Of a stretch of DNA of 64,000 bases, positions 47,150 to 58,361 are shown one piece after another. Under the pieces are notes generated by a model that worked only from the letters and a program-made list of their open reading frames with translations, was not told the DNA's origin and did not search any database. The stretch is from Wyeomyia smithii (lineage: Eukaryota > Arthropoda > Insecta > Diptera > Culicidae), in assembly GCF_029784165.1 (NCBI RefSeq), contig NC_073694.1, positions 51,307,674 to 51,371,673 of the forward strand, read 5' to 3'. Numbering within the stretch: position 1 is the stretch's first letter; every line of letters begins with the position of its first letter. The position numbers and the translations under genes were made by a program.

Positions 47150-47950
47150 AAAAAGTCGGGCTTCTTCGTAGGAAACTCTGAAGAAATGGAGCAAAACCCA
47201 GATAAGTTTTTGATGGCAACCATAATGTACCAGGAGGTTTTTGATTCATTACTCGCAATGGTTGGACACTGGCTGGAGAAGTTTTTTTTTGAGAACTACT
47301 CTCAATGTTCAGTTCCGACTATTTCTCACATTGGTGTGAGTATTTCTGTGTGCATTTGAATATTTTATTTTTGACAGAATTATGTTTATTTAAGGTATCT
47401 TGCTCATGGACCCGATTTCCGTTTTTTTTCCCCTAAGTTTCAAAATAAGAGGAAGCACTTCAAGGTCAATAATTTACAAAGTTTATGAGGTTTTATGGGA
47501 TGAATTGAAAGATAAATTGCTACCAGAATTGACCATAGATGACTGTTCTAGGCATGCTGAGGATTTTTTCGAACTTAAGGATTTACCTTATTACTGTGGT
47601 GTTGTCGACGGAAAGCATGTTAACATAGAGTGTTTCTCGCGTGCTGGTTCTCTATTTTTTGATTACAAAGGGAACCACAGTATCAACTTGATGGGCATAT
47701 GCGATGCCAAATACAATTTTTTTTTTTTTTGTAGATGCTTATGGGGGCAATAGTGACGAAGGAGTTTTTGCTAACTCCGTATTCGGGAAACTTGCTCAAT
47801 GGCACTTCAACCATCCACCAGCAGCGCAATTGCCAAATTCTAGCGTGGAAACTCCTCACAACATAATAAGAGATGTTGCTTTTCCTCTCAAACCTAACTT
47901 AATGAGACCTTTTCCTGGTAAACTTCTTTTGCCGATCCGAGAGTTTTAAT
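47150..47950 (+). pseudogene. HARBI1/PIF-like transposase fragment
   Basis: Frames read FLMATIMYQEVFDSLLA, RYLAHGPDFRF, IIYKVYEVLWDELKDKLLPE and AEDFFELKDLPYYCGVVDGK, then HVNIEC, GSLFFDYKGNHSINLMGICD and DAYGGNSDEGVFANSVFGKL. The VDGKH and D.GG..D spacing is the DDE nuclease of Harbinger transposases (HARBI1 family). A T-run at about 47,716-47,729 shifts the frame, and another frameshift lies near 47,440. The Myb-like partner gene of Harbinger elements is not visible. Confidence 0.85.
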
Positions 47951-48084
47951 ATTCGACTCTCACGTGCCCGGTGTAGTTATATAACGTGAAACCAATTGCA
48001 TCCATGTTTTTTTTTGTTGTCATTTGCTTAAATTAGCTGAAAATCAGAAAAAAATTTAATATTAAATTGCGCCCCTTATTCTCC

Positions 48085-48300
48085 CAGATGGTTTCGAGGT
48101 ACGATGCTGGCCTAACAAGCCAGTCGTCGTAGGTTCGAGTCTCAGCTCGGGGAGACTGTTAGTGTCAGTAGGATCGTAGCGCTAGCCCCGCAATAGTCCT
48201 GTACACTAAACAGTCGGCTGCGAAGTCTGTGTATAACAAACAGAGGGTCAAGTTCCGAATCGAAATGTAGCACCAAGGCTTTGGCTTTTTCTCAACATGT
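48085..48300 (+). mobile_element. tRNA-derived SINE, family B, best copy
   Basis: A tRNA-like head has an anticodon stem CTGGC/GCCAG around loop CTAACAA and box B GGTTCGAGTC. The body has GTTAGTGTCAGTAGGATCG, TAGCCCCGCAATAGTCC and GGTCAAGTTCCGAATCG, and ends in GGCTTTTT. About 215 bp. No clear target duplication was found. Confidence 0.8.
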
Positions 48301-48309
48301 TGTTTTTCA

Positions 48310-49400
48310 TTATGGGACAGTTATCCGGGTACCGGCAATGTAGGTCAGAGAATTTTCAATGGCAGTAATTTTCCTCTTCCACTAACTACACCACTGCGAT
48401 ACAGCAAGCTCAATATCACAGAAACACGTCTCGTATTTGAACCACCGCATGAAAATTGGTACGGTGATCGTCAAAATCCTCCCCTCCACATTTGCTGCTA
48501 TAAAACTTCTATGTATCAAATTTAATGATAGTCAGCTCGGCAGTTTTCAATTTGACAAATGGGACATAGCTCACAAATATAATTTCCCATAAAAACTAGA
48601 CGTATGGATTCTGATATTTCAAGATACGCGATATCACATGATATCCGCTATAGTGTGAACAAGGCATTAAACAGATACGTAAAGAGTACCCCGCATAATC
48701 AATAACCAGAAAACGTGCCTTACAACTAAATATAATCTCAACTACAGGGGTATCGTTAGACCATATGGATTTTTTATTGATCTGAGCAGCTCCGTGTTTG
48801 TGTTATTTATTACAATTTCGATCAGAGTTGCCAATAAAATTTTCGATTTAACTGGAATGAGGCTGAAGAAAAAACTGGAAAAAAACTGGAACCCAAATAA
48901 ATTTAGAAAAATGGAAAAACAAGATTGTGAAGGAGCTTTTCTGTTACGGGGATTGAACCCAGTCAGTGTCAGTTTTGGATCTTAAGAGATAACTCTTCGC
49001 AAAAAATTACTCATTTTAATCAGAACTGTCTTGTTTTGTTACATTTTGTTAAAATTATGGACTGAAAAATTTCCTTTAATAGCAACAAAATTTAAAATTA
49101 CGCAATCAATCTATCTCAAAATTGAGATATAGAGCTTTTCCATTTACTTTTATATTTAACAAAAGTATTAACGCAACATTTCCTTCCGTTACATCAGTGA
49201 AGTTTAAATTTCAATTATTTCTGACTTCGCTTTCTTTTGGTATTTAAGTCCTCTAACATTTTTTTAACTGCTACGCAACAGAAAATAAATAGAAGTTTTT
49301 TTTATGGTCTGGTGAAATCTATTTGTTTGGTTTTATCTTAACCATATCATGCCGTTTTTTTATTTGACCGTGTTTCGTGCGACAAGATGGTATACTGAAA
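48310..49400. other. AT-rich non-coding stretch
   Basis: No gene is recognised. A-rich CTGGAAAAA motifs near 48,870 resemble those at 49,855-49,940. Confidence 0.4.
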
Positions 49401-49407
49401 ATGCTGT

Positions 49408-49765
49408 CACAGGTTGTCGAAAACCTGGAAAAACCTGAAAAATCATAGAATGTCAGGGAATTAATTTTTCGATCAGGGAAATCAGAGAACTGACAAATAT
49501 TCAGGGAAAATTTTTCAAACCAAGACGAGATGTTTTTGAGCGGCTTTCAGTGCAAAAACTGATTTTTTTCAGCGCAAAAGATTAATTCGGGACATCTACT
49601 GTTGGGTTTCATATCCGATTTTACTTTATTCACTGTGATTTCGGATTTGCGTTGATCTACGTTGTACTTTTTTGTACCGAATGCTGAAAAATATCAGGGA
49701 AATTAATGTTAAATTTCAGGGAAAATCAGGGAATTTTATTTTGAAAATTTTTTCGCCACACTGTG
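49408..49765. mobile_element. possible hAT-like MITE
   Basis: CACAGGTTGTCGAAAA on the left and TTTTTTCGCCACACTGTG on the right are imperfect inverted ends. The interior repeats TCAGGGAAAT. No 8-bp duplication is seen, so this is tentative. Confidence 0.35.
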
Positions 49766-49974
49766 TTAAGAATTGTCATAATAATTTATTAATCTACAAA
49801 ATTTCCGTTTTAAAAATATTTCCGAAAACCAATCGGAGCTTGAGTGAATGAAAAACTGGATAAAACTGGCAAATATCTGAAAAAACTTGAAGATTTTTGG
49901 AATAAACTGTTTGACTGGATCACTTGAAAAAAACTGGAGGAATCCACTTTACGAACTAAATTAATTTTTTGTCA

Positions 49975-50130
49975 TATTGACTTACATTTTAAGTTTAGTA
50001 AAGCGGGCAATGTATGTAGTTTCGCGGGAATGCGAAGATGAACGGGAATAGAAGGGGTGACTAGAATTAGAAAAAAATTTCCCCTCGTCCAGACGGGACA
50101 CGAACCCGCGTCCCGATTAGTTTTGAACCT
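49975..50130 (-). repeat. tRNA-like box B within a probable SINE
   Basis: On the minus strand, GGGACGCGGGTTCGTGTCCC forms a T-arm-like stem with a box B, followed by GTCTGGACGAGGGG. No full tRNA cloverleaf can be folded around it. It is probably a degraded tRNA-derived repeat. Confidence 0.35.
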
Positions 50131-50642
50131 ATATCGATTGATTTCAGTTGTTGTCGTTTTATAAAGGTGCATAAAGAGTGGTTGATCGGGATGTATACCA
50201 ATGCTTCTCCTGTATAGTCTTTTAAAATTGTATACTTGGTGGTATAATATTTCAAAAACGGAGTTTGACTCAGTTTTGGCTTCACAGATTGCATAGTTTT
50301 TAGTCACACTTCTCAAAATATACCTACCGCTACAAAGGTGGTGGCATATCTGGTTTCTTTCCAAGTTAACAAAAATTGTGTAACCGAACACGGCATCATC
50401 AAATTTAATTCCAATATTTTCTTTGTTTTATTCATCACTACTGGAATCCAGAAGAAGGTTTTTGATGTTAGTATAGAGACTCATTACCAGACAGGCCGTT
50501 CCTCGTAATCACAGGATATTGATGAAATCTCCATCATAAATTGGATTAATCTTGAACTGAAGCCCGGTTGACCGTTTTTGTTTGATTCGAAGAAGATAAA
50601 ATACATTTTCTATGCAGTCTATGCGTAACACGAACTGTGCAA

Positions 50643-51123
50643 TAGAGATGGTCGGGTTTGGCTTTTTTCAAACCCGTACCCGACCCGAACCCGGGAATTT
50701 TTTTTCGATCAAACCCTAACCCGACCCGAACCCGAAAATTTTATTTTTGTGAAACCCGAACCCGAAACTGTGAAACCCGAACCCGAGAATTTTTTTGGGG
50801 GGGTTGATATTTTGTACCGATTCGAGGTTGCCCTGAAGCTTTGAGCCTCGAATGGTATTGAAATGTTAGTGATTTTTACAGTTGCATGAAATTAGACATC
50901 ATTATCTTACAAAAATGCTCATTTGATATAGTCGGGTTTCGGGTTTTCATACCTAAACCCAACATTTTCAAACCCGAACCCGACCCGAACTCGACAATTT
51001 TTTTTCCACCAAACCCGAACCCGACCCGTACCCGACACCTTCAAAAATTTTCAAACCCGAACCCGACGGGTACGGGTCGGGCTCGGGTTTCGGGTTTGAA
51101 AACCCGAAACCCGACCATCTCTA
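50643..51123. mobile_element. hAT-type MITE filled with CCCGAA repeats
   Basis: Terminal TAGAGATGGTCGGGTT and AACCCGACCATCTCTA are perfect inverted repeats, flanked by the direct 8-bp repeat CTGTGCAA (50,635-50,642 and 51,124-51,131). The interior is a degenerate array of ACCCGA / CCCGAA hexamers (left about 50,670-50,800, right about 50,955-51,110). No protein. Confidence 0.9.
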
Positions 51124-51239
51124 CTGTGCAACTGAGTGGAAAAAATGTTGCAATCAAAGAATGGAATTCGTGTAAATTATGAATGGCGCTTGCCATGGCT
51201 TCCAGATTCTTTGTATTTCGACCTTACAGTGTGAAAAAG

Positions 51240-51735
51240 GATATTTTTTTTTTTCAGAATAAGCGGTTGTGAGCAATTAGGGTCGATCAGACTCTACGCT
51301 CATGAACTGAATTTAAAGTTGCCTTTTTCATTGCATCAAATTTATCGCTGTTTGAAAAACCTACATCTTTATATGTAAAACGGGTTAAACGTGATGCCAT
51401 TTTAAGCCCTTTTACCATTTCAAAATTCAACAAATCTACAAGGTCATAAAATCTAAACGAGTTTGTTCCTTACCCAACCTTCAACCATACATTTGAAAAC
51501 GTGAGTGACATCATGGATAACTTCAAACGCGTCATTCTTCCTTGCAGCATGCTCGCGAGAGGCACTGTCAAGAATATTTGACTTATAGCATGTTTCAAAC
51601 CAAAATTGTTCCACATTCGTATATTATTTGGTCCACAATCTGAATGCACAAAATGCACCTTTAATCGTATCTGTTTTGATATACGAATGATATCGAGCAT
51701 CATGTTCTTCAGAAAAACATCAGGAATCGCATTCG
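51240..51735 (-). pseudogene. P-element/THAP9-like transposase fragment
   Basis: The minus strand reads VHFVHSDCGPNNIRMWNNFG (compare the V.SDQG.NN...FG core of P-type transposases), then FLTVPLASMLQG, FEMVKGLKMASRLTRFTYKD and VGFSNSDKFDAMKKATLNSV. The order and spacing fit the middle and C-terminal region of P-element transposases and THAP9. It is short, broken and lacks a THAP finger. Confidence 0.45.
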
Positions 51736-52066
51736 CCGTAAAATAGTATGTGACTATTTGTTTCCATCGACTAGCTATACCAACTTACATAAACACGAGA
51801 CTATGCGTTGCTTTTCCGGACTGTGTTGGAATGTTTACTTCTGCGGTCTCTTGTTACTGCAAAATGACAAACTCTGATCTATCGACATTTCTTCAAGGTC
51901 TATTAGGCCACAATCTCTTTCAGAGTCGGTCATGCTCTTATTTTATATTATAAATGTTTCATCGAATAACCTAGAATCTAAATAAAAATTCTTGAGGTGC
52001 TTCTGTTGTGTTCGAACTGACGGAAACGGGTATTTCATTTCGTTTCTTAGATACTTATACCCTTAA

Positions 52067-53896
52067 CCCGAATCAGCCCAGAATTCCCCTGTGAATATTT
52101 TTCGCTGAAATTTTCAGAGCGAGCTACCAGGACCTAAACTAAGAAAAAAAAGTTGCCAGGACATCGGAATATATCTTGGGTTCCGAGATATATCCTGAAG
52201 CCATATGGCATCATTGGGCGCACTAGGGTACCGGTTTTTTCTTTCAAACTCAAATATCAGTTTATAGTAAAAATCACTGTTTTTCTTGTTTTTATTATGA
52301 AACTGAAAAATGGAATCATGTCGAAGTATGGAACGATTTAAAACATTTCATACAAAGCCCAACGTTACACTTTTCACATTCCATGCGGATTTGAGATTTG
52401 CATGAATATCCTGCACATCGCCGTCGACTTTCGGTTGTCTTCGGAAAGTGGTCTGTTCGATCAAAGCGTATATTGTCCTTTAGATTATTGTGTTTTTTGG
52501 CTGTTTTTTGGCACCAGGTGCTTTCGGCATATGGCCATAGTGCTTGCAGTACCAAACCGCCAACTCACGCTTGAACAGTGATTGCGACGTGGTCGGATTC
52601 ACGCGTCGATGCAGCTGCCAAGCATTATGTACACAAACGTCGATTAACCACGCAAAAATGGGAAACCACCATTTTTTCCACGGTAGCCGATTCGCAGATG
52701 AGCTACATTTTGGTCCATTCGATCGACTCCACACATATACTTATTGTATTCAATAACAACGCCTGGTCGATTCACCAAGATCTTTTTGTGTGCTTCTTTA
52801 GAATATCGGTTAGCACTGGAAACAGGCATCTTTCCGTATACAGTCGACGCAATGCACTCAACCGAATTGTCCACCCATTTGGTTAGGTGAATGTCAGTAC
52901 CATCTAGTCTTTTAGATTCAATGTGGCCGCGAGCTTTTTTCTTTAGATGTTCTTTGCTGGAGATTGAACACTTTTTCTGAATACGATTTTCGCACAGGAA
53001 GAAAGGATTGAGTGACAACGGGAGAATCGGCAATAGTTGAACTTGCAGCACTTCGCGTCCTTACATGAGCCTTGGATGTTGATGGTGTTGGTTCAGTTTC
53101 ACTAACGTCAACATCCATTTTATCTGTGTCTGTGAAGCCATCGATACGCTCGCCGCTACTCAGTACGATTTCGCAACCAGATTTCAGCTGTCCTGCACAT
53201 ACATTGTCCGGGATACCACTTATTTCGTCGTCATCAACGTCGTCTTTACCGCTGCCATTACTATCATTTTCAGGTGGTTGAATGTATAGTGCTTCCACTC
53301 GTGTTGGATGTTCATCGTCTTCAAAATTTAGCTCATCTGGATAGTCCAATGCCTTTTGCAATGTGAGATTCCTAACGATGTGATAAAATACAATATAAAG
53401 CAAAAAATATATATTACACCTGCCAAAACATCTCACAGGCTAGAGACGCAACAACGGAAATACGCGCCAAAAACCCGGTACTCTAGTACGCCCAATGACG
53501 CCAAATGGCTTCACACTATTTCAATCAAATGCCATTCCGCTACATTTACGTTTCTGAACTTAGTTTTCTCCTTGCTTGTAGCTGCAAGTTATAGCTTTCT
53601 AACAGTATAATTCTTAATATGATAACATTTTTGGAAGATCAAGAAAAAAAAATCTTACCGACGTAGTGAGCTCATTTCGCCAATTTGAGCACTTTTTATT
53701 TTCAGTCTGACTTTGGGTAGCTACTACGTCCACGTACAAAACTAAACTAACTTGATTTTACGTTCTCTGCCAAGCGGCACCTATTTACGTTCATACAAGT
53801 GTTGCCGAATGATTGAAATTACATTCCACTTCATTCAAAGTGAAAAATGTTTGATGTGTCTAGTGATGCCATATGGCTGCATTGGGTTGATTCGGG
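52067..53896 (-). mobile_element. piggyBac element, internally deleted, TTAA flanked
   Basis: Terminal CCCGAATCAGCCCA (52,067) and its inverted partner TGGGTTGATTCGGG lacking one matching base (end 53,896) are each bordered by TTAA (52,063-52,066 and 53,897-53,900), the piggyBac target site. Length 1830 bp, against about 2.5 kb for full elements. The middle of the transposase gene is missing. Confidence 0.9.
52335..53436 (-). pseudogene. piggyBac transposase, N- and C-terminal pieces
   Basis: The N-terminal part is acidic (LTLQKALDYPDELNFED, EALYIQPPEN, DDVDDDE), as in piggyBac-derived proteins. A likely intron lies just upstream, ending TTAG at about 53,372. After the internal deletion and a frameshift, the C-terminal catalytic region follows: KWVDNSVECIASTVYG, YNKYMCGVDRMDQNVAHLR and WWFPIFAWLIDVCVHNAWQL. 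The third catalytic Asp is in the GVDRMDQ motif, where the usual Gly before it is Cys. It ends in a cysteine-rich zinc-ribbon-like tail CAGYSC...CEKCNVGLCMKC. Not active. Confidence 0.85.
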
Positions 53897-53904
53897 TTAA
53901 TTCC

Positions 53905-55515
53905 ACCCACATAATGTGGAGTCCTGATTTATTTTATATTATAGCATTGGTTCTGATTTTCCAGAATATTGCTGGATATTCAGAAATGTTGGAGATTGCT
54001 ATTTTCTTGATCTAGTTTGTCTAGTTAATGAAACCGTTGAATATCTGACAGATGATAAGTTTGACTTGAAACAGTTTATGTGTGCTGAATTTTAAGTATG
54101 TAATGCCTAATGATTACAAGTTGAAAAAATCACAAGGGTTGTATGCAAAGCCACGACCGCAAGGTTGACGTAGAACTACATAAGGTTGTTTGTTACATTA
54201 ATTGTATTGAATATGTTTGAAATTTTGTGCAAAAGAGGAGTTGAAGTGCTACCGAATATAAGTTTGCACATAGTCATATCACTGAGTAGAACAAACATGA
54301 GTGGAACAAACATTATACAACGCAAACAAATTTCTTGCATATTAGGGCTTGACAATTTTTGAGATTTAATTATGCAGATCACAAAAGCTGTTCGGGTGAT
54401 GCATATTAATGTAAGAAAAGATAATTTAGTACGGTCTGAGGCATGGAGATGAAGCCAAATATATATTAACTCTCCAATCAGGGATTTAATTTATCCTGCA
54501 ATAGACAATTTGCTGTTCAACTCAATATCGTATAAGATGCTGATCAAAACATTGCGTTATGTCAACGCTGCGAGTGCGAATATGGTATTCCTGTTGATAG
54601 ATTTTTTTGTTAGGGAATTAGAATTACGTTGTCCATTGATGTGAACTTTTGTAATTTGATAGATAATGCTGTTTTAACATTAAAAACTTGCCGGCTCATG
54701 TATTTAGAAGGCCAGCTTTCCAAAACGTTGATGTGTTGTCATAGTGAGGCAACTTTTCATTGGAGGAAGTCGTCGGCATATGTGCTGTCCACTATCGCAC
54801 GAAGGCAGCATTTTACTAAAGGAAGTGCCGCCCTACCACTATCGTGGTTGATATCCACTGCAATTGCTGCTATCCATTGTCAGTAGCAACTTGCCACAAG
54901 CTGCTGCTACTGCTATACTGCTAAGTGAGGACTGCTGTTGTCGCTGTCTAGAACTAATAGGAGCAGTGTAGGCCAAATAGTACATTTGGAATTAGGTACT
55001 AGGTCTATAATTCTGTCGACCGTAATGGAAAAGCAATCATATAACGACCAATCAGAGGTCGAATTTTGCGTTTTTACAAGGTTTGACAATTTTCAATAGT
55101 ACAATAGTCCGAACAATAAAATTACAATTTTCTGCATTTGGGAGGATTCTTAGAAGATTTTCCAATATATTACTGTAAGAACGAAGGAAATCCATCAAAA
55201 ACTAACTGATTATTAGCATTTGAAATTGGACGTATTTTTCACTTTTTCCGGTTTTAGATTTTCATTTTACATCCCTATGTAGCCGAGTATATACCCGAAC
55301 TTCCTGAGAGACGTAGCTCTACGTAAAAAAAGGTGTCATGACTTTTAACCCCGACTAAATGGTATCCTTAGTTTCACAAGCAAATTGAATTTAAAAAAAT
55401 TAAGTCAGTGTTTTATCTGACCACGCTTGAGGTTGATTTTTATTAAAGCTGCCTATTCAGGGTTAAACAGAACTAATGCTGCCTCTTTAGCAACATGGCA
55501 TTTCTTCTCCAACCG
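53905..55515. other. non-coding stretch with a dispersed repeat at 55,090-55,235
   Basis: No convincing gene. The repeat segment is a diverged match to 8497-8640. A short frame at 54,629 (85 codons) is unrecognised. Confidence 0.45.
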
Positions 55516-55590
55516 TGCTATCCAGCTTTTTACGCACCATAATGGCGGTCGCTATAATGCGTGTTCGTAATATGCGAACCTCTCTGCTTA

Positions 55591-55682
55591 CGTCAGATTT
55601 GCGATTTCCGAAAAATTGGCAACACAAATGTTGCCAGATATATTTTTCTTTTGATAAATTGTATGAAGACTTCAAACTGACG
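55591..55682. mobile_element. 92-bp MITE inside the left terminal repeat
   Basis: CGTCAGATTT ... AAACTGACG forms short inverted ends, bordered by TA at 55,589-55,590 and 55,683-55,684. The right terminal repeat of the host transposon lacks this segment and has a single TA there (CTTACACG). Inside is the palindrome TGGCAACACAAATGTTGCCA. Confidence 0.75.
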
Positions 55683-56043
55683 TACACGCTCGTAAATAAT
55701 AACTCTAAAATGAGTAACATTTGACGCATTTTCGTAAAAAGTGGAACAACTCTTAAATTGCGTAACTTCACAAATATTGCCCCTTGCATGAATATTAAGA
55801 CTTCTGTGATAATCATTCATTATCCAATTTCCTATTTCGCTCTGTCAAACTGACAGCTTAGTAGTGCAAAGTAGTTTTGCTTGGTCAACATATGTATTAA
55901 TTTTCGAACTTTTTTTATGATAAATCATTTTTAACATTAATAAATATTCTTGAGCTTTATCTCCATAAAAAGGTAAATGTAATTATTCATCTTACGAAAA
56001 TGGAATAAAGTAATATTTGAAGCTCAACAGTATTCTCACTACA

Positions 56044-57038
56044 ATGGCTAATATCCTGACAGAAGTTAAAACATGTCACGCTGCAATCAATACAGTATAC
56101 CATGTGCTATATGGCTATTACTTTTTGGGCCTTAGAAGGGCACAATTAGCCAAAATATATAAGAAAACAAAAACAACGTATTCGAATTGGATCCGAAGAT
56201 ATGAGCAAAATGGATTTTTCGACGTAACCAGCTATTACCGAGAAGCACAAAAATTTGGAAAAGAAAACGACAATGGTTGGTAGAGCTTTATCAATCAAAA
56301 CCAACTACATTCCTAGATGAAGCAGCAAAAATCTTTTTCAAACAATTCAACATAACCATTTCTACAGCATCCATTTGTAGAATCCTTCATTTCGAAGGAA
56401 TGACGTGGAAAACACTTGAGCGTAGAGCAATTCAAATACGTGAACATGACATTATCAGATATCATAATGAATTATCAGCTCTTCGGTGGGATTATCACAA
56501 TCTCCTGTTTATTGACGAAGTTAGTTTTGATAACAAGGCTATGTTACGAAAAAAAGGATTCGGAGTTCGTTGAAAGCGACTTCTTTTTGAAGGGAAATTT
56601 GTACGCAAACCGCGTGAATCGCTTCTTTGTTTTGCGGGACAAAATGGTATGGTAGAAGTTTGCCATACCGAAGGAACATTTACACGATCTAATTTTTTTG
56701 AATATTGTAAAACATTTGCCCTTACCAGTGGATATGTTCAACATCATCCAGGATTTTGTTCAGTTTGGATTCTTGATGGAGCAAGAATTCACTGCGATCC
56801 ATATCTCGTTTATTATTTTAGATTACTCGGCATACATATAGTGTTTCTACCAGCTTACTGCCCTCATATGAATCCAATAGAAGTGCTCTTTGGATTATGC
56901 AAAAAACGGCTTCAACGTGAGTATGATGAAAGCGGAAGAATCAACTTGAAATACATGAATGCCAAGATTATGAAGTATTATTCCAAATATGATATGAACA
57001 AGCTGTTTGAAAAATGTGGATATACGAAGGGGGTTTAA
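56044..57038 (+). pseudogene. DD34E transposase (IS630/Tc1-type), lightly damaged
   Basis: Start ATG 56,044. The N-terminus has a helix-turn-helix LRRAQLAKIYKKTKTTYSNW. The DDE nuclease has the first Asp in LLFIDEVSFD, the second in WILDGARIHCD and the Glu in PHMNPIEVLFG, with exactly 34 residues between the second Asp and the Glu. Damage consists of one frameshift in an A-run near 56,245-56,255, one TGA at 56,571-56,573 that looks like a CGA-to-TGA change, and a possible frameshift in a G-run at about 57,030. About 330 residues, normal for the family. It would cut and rejoin the element ends at TA. The overall style recalls DD34E groups closer to bacterial IS630, such as gambol of Anopheles, but this is from memory. 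Confidence 0.85.
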
Positions 57039-57205
57039 TCCTACTGTTAATGATCAATATGAACCGTCAGTGTTTGAATATGAAGAAAATAGTATTAAGA
57101 GGGTTTTGCAACAATAGGTTATTTTATTGTTACTGGCTCTTACTTAAAATTCGGATAATGCCAAACAACATGCGTTTAATGTCATATATCCTATTCCATA
57201 CAATC

Positions 57206-58291
57206 TTATATCATGTGGTCAATATCTTCCGAATCTTGTACTCTTGTTGAAATTGATGTGGAAAAATCACTCTCCTTTACATTCACAGCTAACTCAGCAG
57301 AACTAATGAACGATTCTCCCAGTTGACTTCTCAGCATCAAATTGTCCAAGTGTCGTTCTGAGGCAGAAATTTGCAGCGTTTGACTTTGATGGACCTCTTT
57401 AATCGCTCTGAATGCGTCCATGACTTTTTTAACATCTTCCTGATATCCATCATTTATGTTGTGAGCAACACGATATTCGCGACAAATTCTCCGTATATGT
57501 TCACCTTCTATCATTGAAAACAACTCAAAGCAGCTTGAAGGAGGAGTGGAATCGTTTTTCAATGACTCATGCTGATGAATCGGTGCAGTCAAAATCGTAT
57601 TTGCCCAGATACTCCACGCAATTTCATGTCCATTCCAAATGTGGCCGTGTTTTAGTCGTAACTCTCTTGCCAACTCTTGAGCGTATTCCGTGGTCGCAGC
57701 ACCTCCTCGATTTTTCGGAATTGTATCTATCAATGTCTTCTCTACTTTCTTCCATACCGTTTTAGAATTAACTGTCAATGAGTATTTATGAAGTAATAAC
57801 TCGACGGAAGATTTAGTTCGCCAGTTCTGTAGAATTTTTGTTGTTATTCTGTCCACTGTGATGGTTCGACGATTTTGTTTATCATAAAACAAAGCAAAAT
57901 GAACAAAATCATTTTCGTCAATTACTTCTTTTGAGCTCCATTTGTAATTAATACTCCCTTCCTCATCACAAACGGCAACGATATGTCGTACGAGATATTT
58001 TTTGGACTTCTCCCAAACGTTGCATAAAAATTCTTCGACGCTATCAGCATATATAATCCAATTGTCGAGCTCCTCACCTGATGTTTGTCCTTTAAAATTG
58101 CGCAGCGAAATAACTGGGTTGATAGCGAATAATGTACTTGGGTCATCCTCATTCTGTTCATCAGATTTTTCTGAACTGTAACCATCTTCCGCACCGATTT
58201 CTCCCTCAAGATTCAAAACATCATCTTTTTCGGATTCGTCGGATTCTATAATGCGCTCCTCTAAATAAACGATGTCTTTCTCGGTATCCAT
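57206..58291 (-). CDS. intact transposon-borne gene of unknown function
   Basis: The frame is open for 361 codons from the ATG at 58,291. Upstream in-frame codons exist, but a strong acceptor (TTTTGCAG, 58,303-58,304) lies 11 bases before this ATG, so I prefer it. Residues 1-60 are very acidic (SDESEKDDVLNLEGE, EKSDEQNEDD). A middle region has WIIYADSVEEFLCNVWEKSK, VDRITTKILQNWRTKSSVEL and RGGAATTEYAQELARELRLK. The C-terminus is helical and ends DSEDIDHMI. No family is recognised; it has no DDE motif, zinc finger or membrane segment. It converges with the transposase and has an AATAAA at 57,128-57,123. It could be a DNA-binding or regulatory partner of the transposase (compare the second gene of Harbinger elements), or a captured host gene. 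The frame is undamaged although the transposase is broken. Confidence 0.7.
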   Translation of the reverse strand: MDTEKDIVYLEERIIESDESEKDDVLNLEGEIGAEDGYSSEKSDEQNEDDPSTLFAINPVISLRNFKGQTSGEELDNWIIYADSVEEFLCNVWEKSKKYLVRHIVAVCDEEGSINYKWSSKEVIDENDFVHFALFYDKQNRRTITVDRITTKILQNWRTKSSVELLLHKYSLTVNSKTVWKKVEKTLIDTIPKNRGGAATTEYAQELARELRLKHGHIWNGHEIAWSIWANTILTAPIHQHESLKNDSTPPSSCFELFSMIEGEHIRRICREYRVAHNINDGYQEDVKKVMDAFRAIKEVHQSQTLQISASERHLDNLMLRSQLGESFISSAELAVNVKESDFSTSISTRVQDSEDIDHMI

Positions 58292-58302
58292 ATTAAGATA
58301 GT

Positions 58303-58361
58303 CTGCAAAACATCTAATAATTAAAACTGTTTTACAAAAATTTAACACAAGGATAACTTAC
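58303..58361 (-). other. predicted 59-nt intron in the leader of the transposon-borne gene
   Basis: On the minus strand the donor GATTAG|GTAAGTTATCC (58,361) and acceptor TTTTGCAG|ACTATC (58,303) delimit a 59-nt segment, a typical dipteran intron length. The exon before it has no usable in-frame ATG, so the intron appears to be in the 5' UTR. Confidence 0.6.

Noticed and set aside
49800..49950. Continuation of the MITE at 49.4 kb
   Set aside because: CTGGAAAAA motifs recur, but I found no paired end or duplication to link them.
53356..53610. Plus-strand open frame near the piggyBac 5' end
   Set aside because: Overlaps the transposase N-terminal exon and intron on the other strand and has no features of its own.
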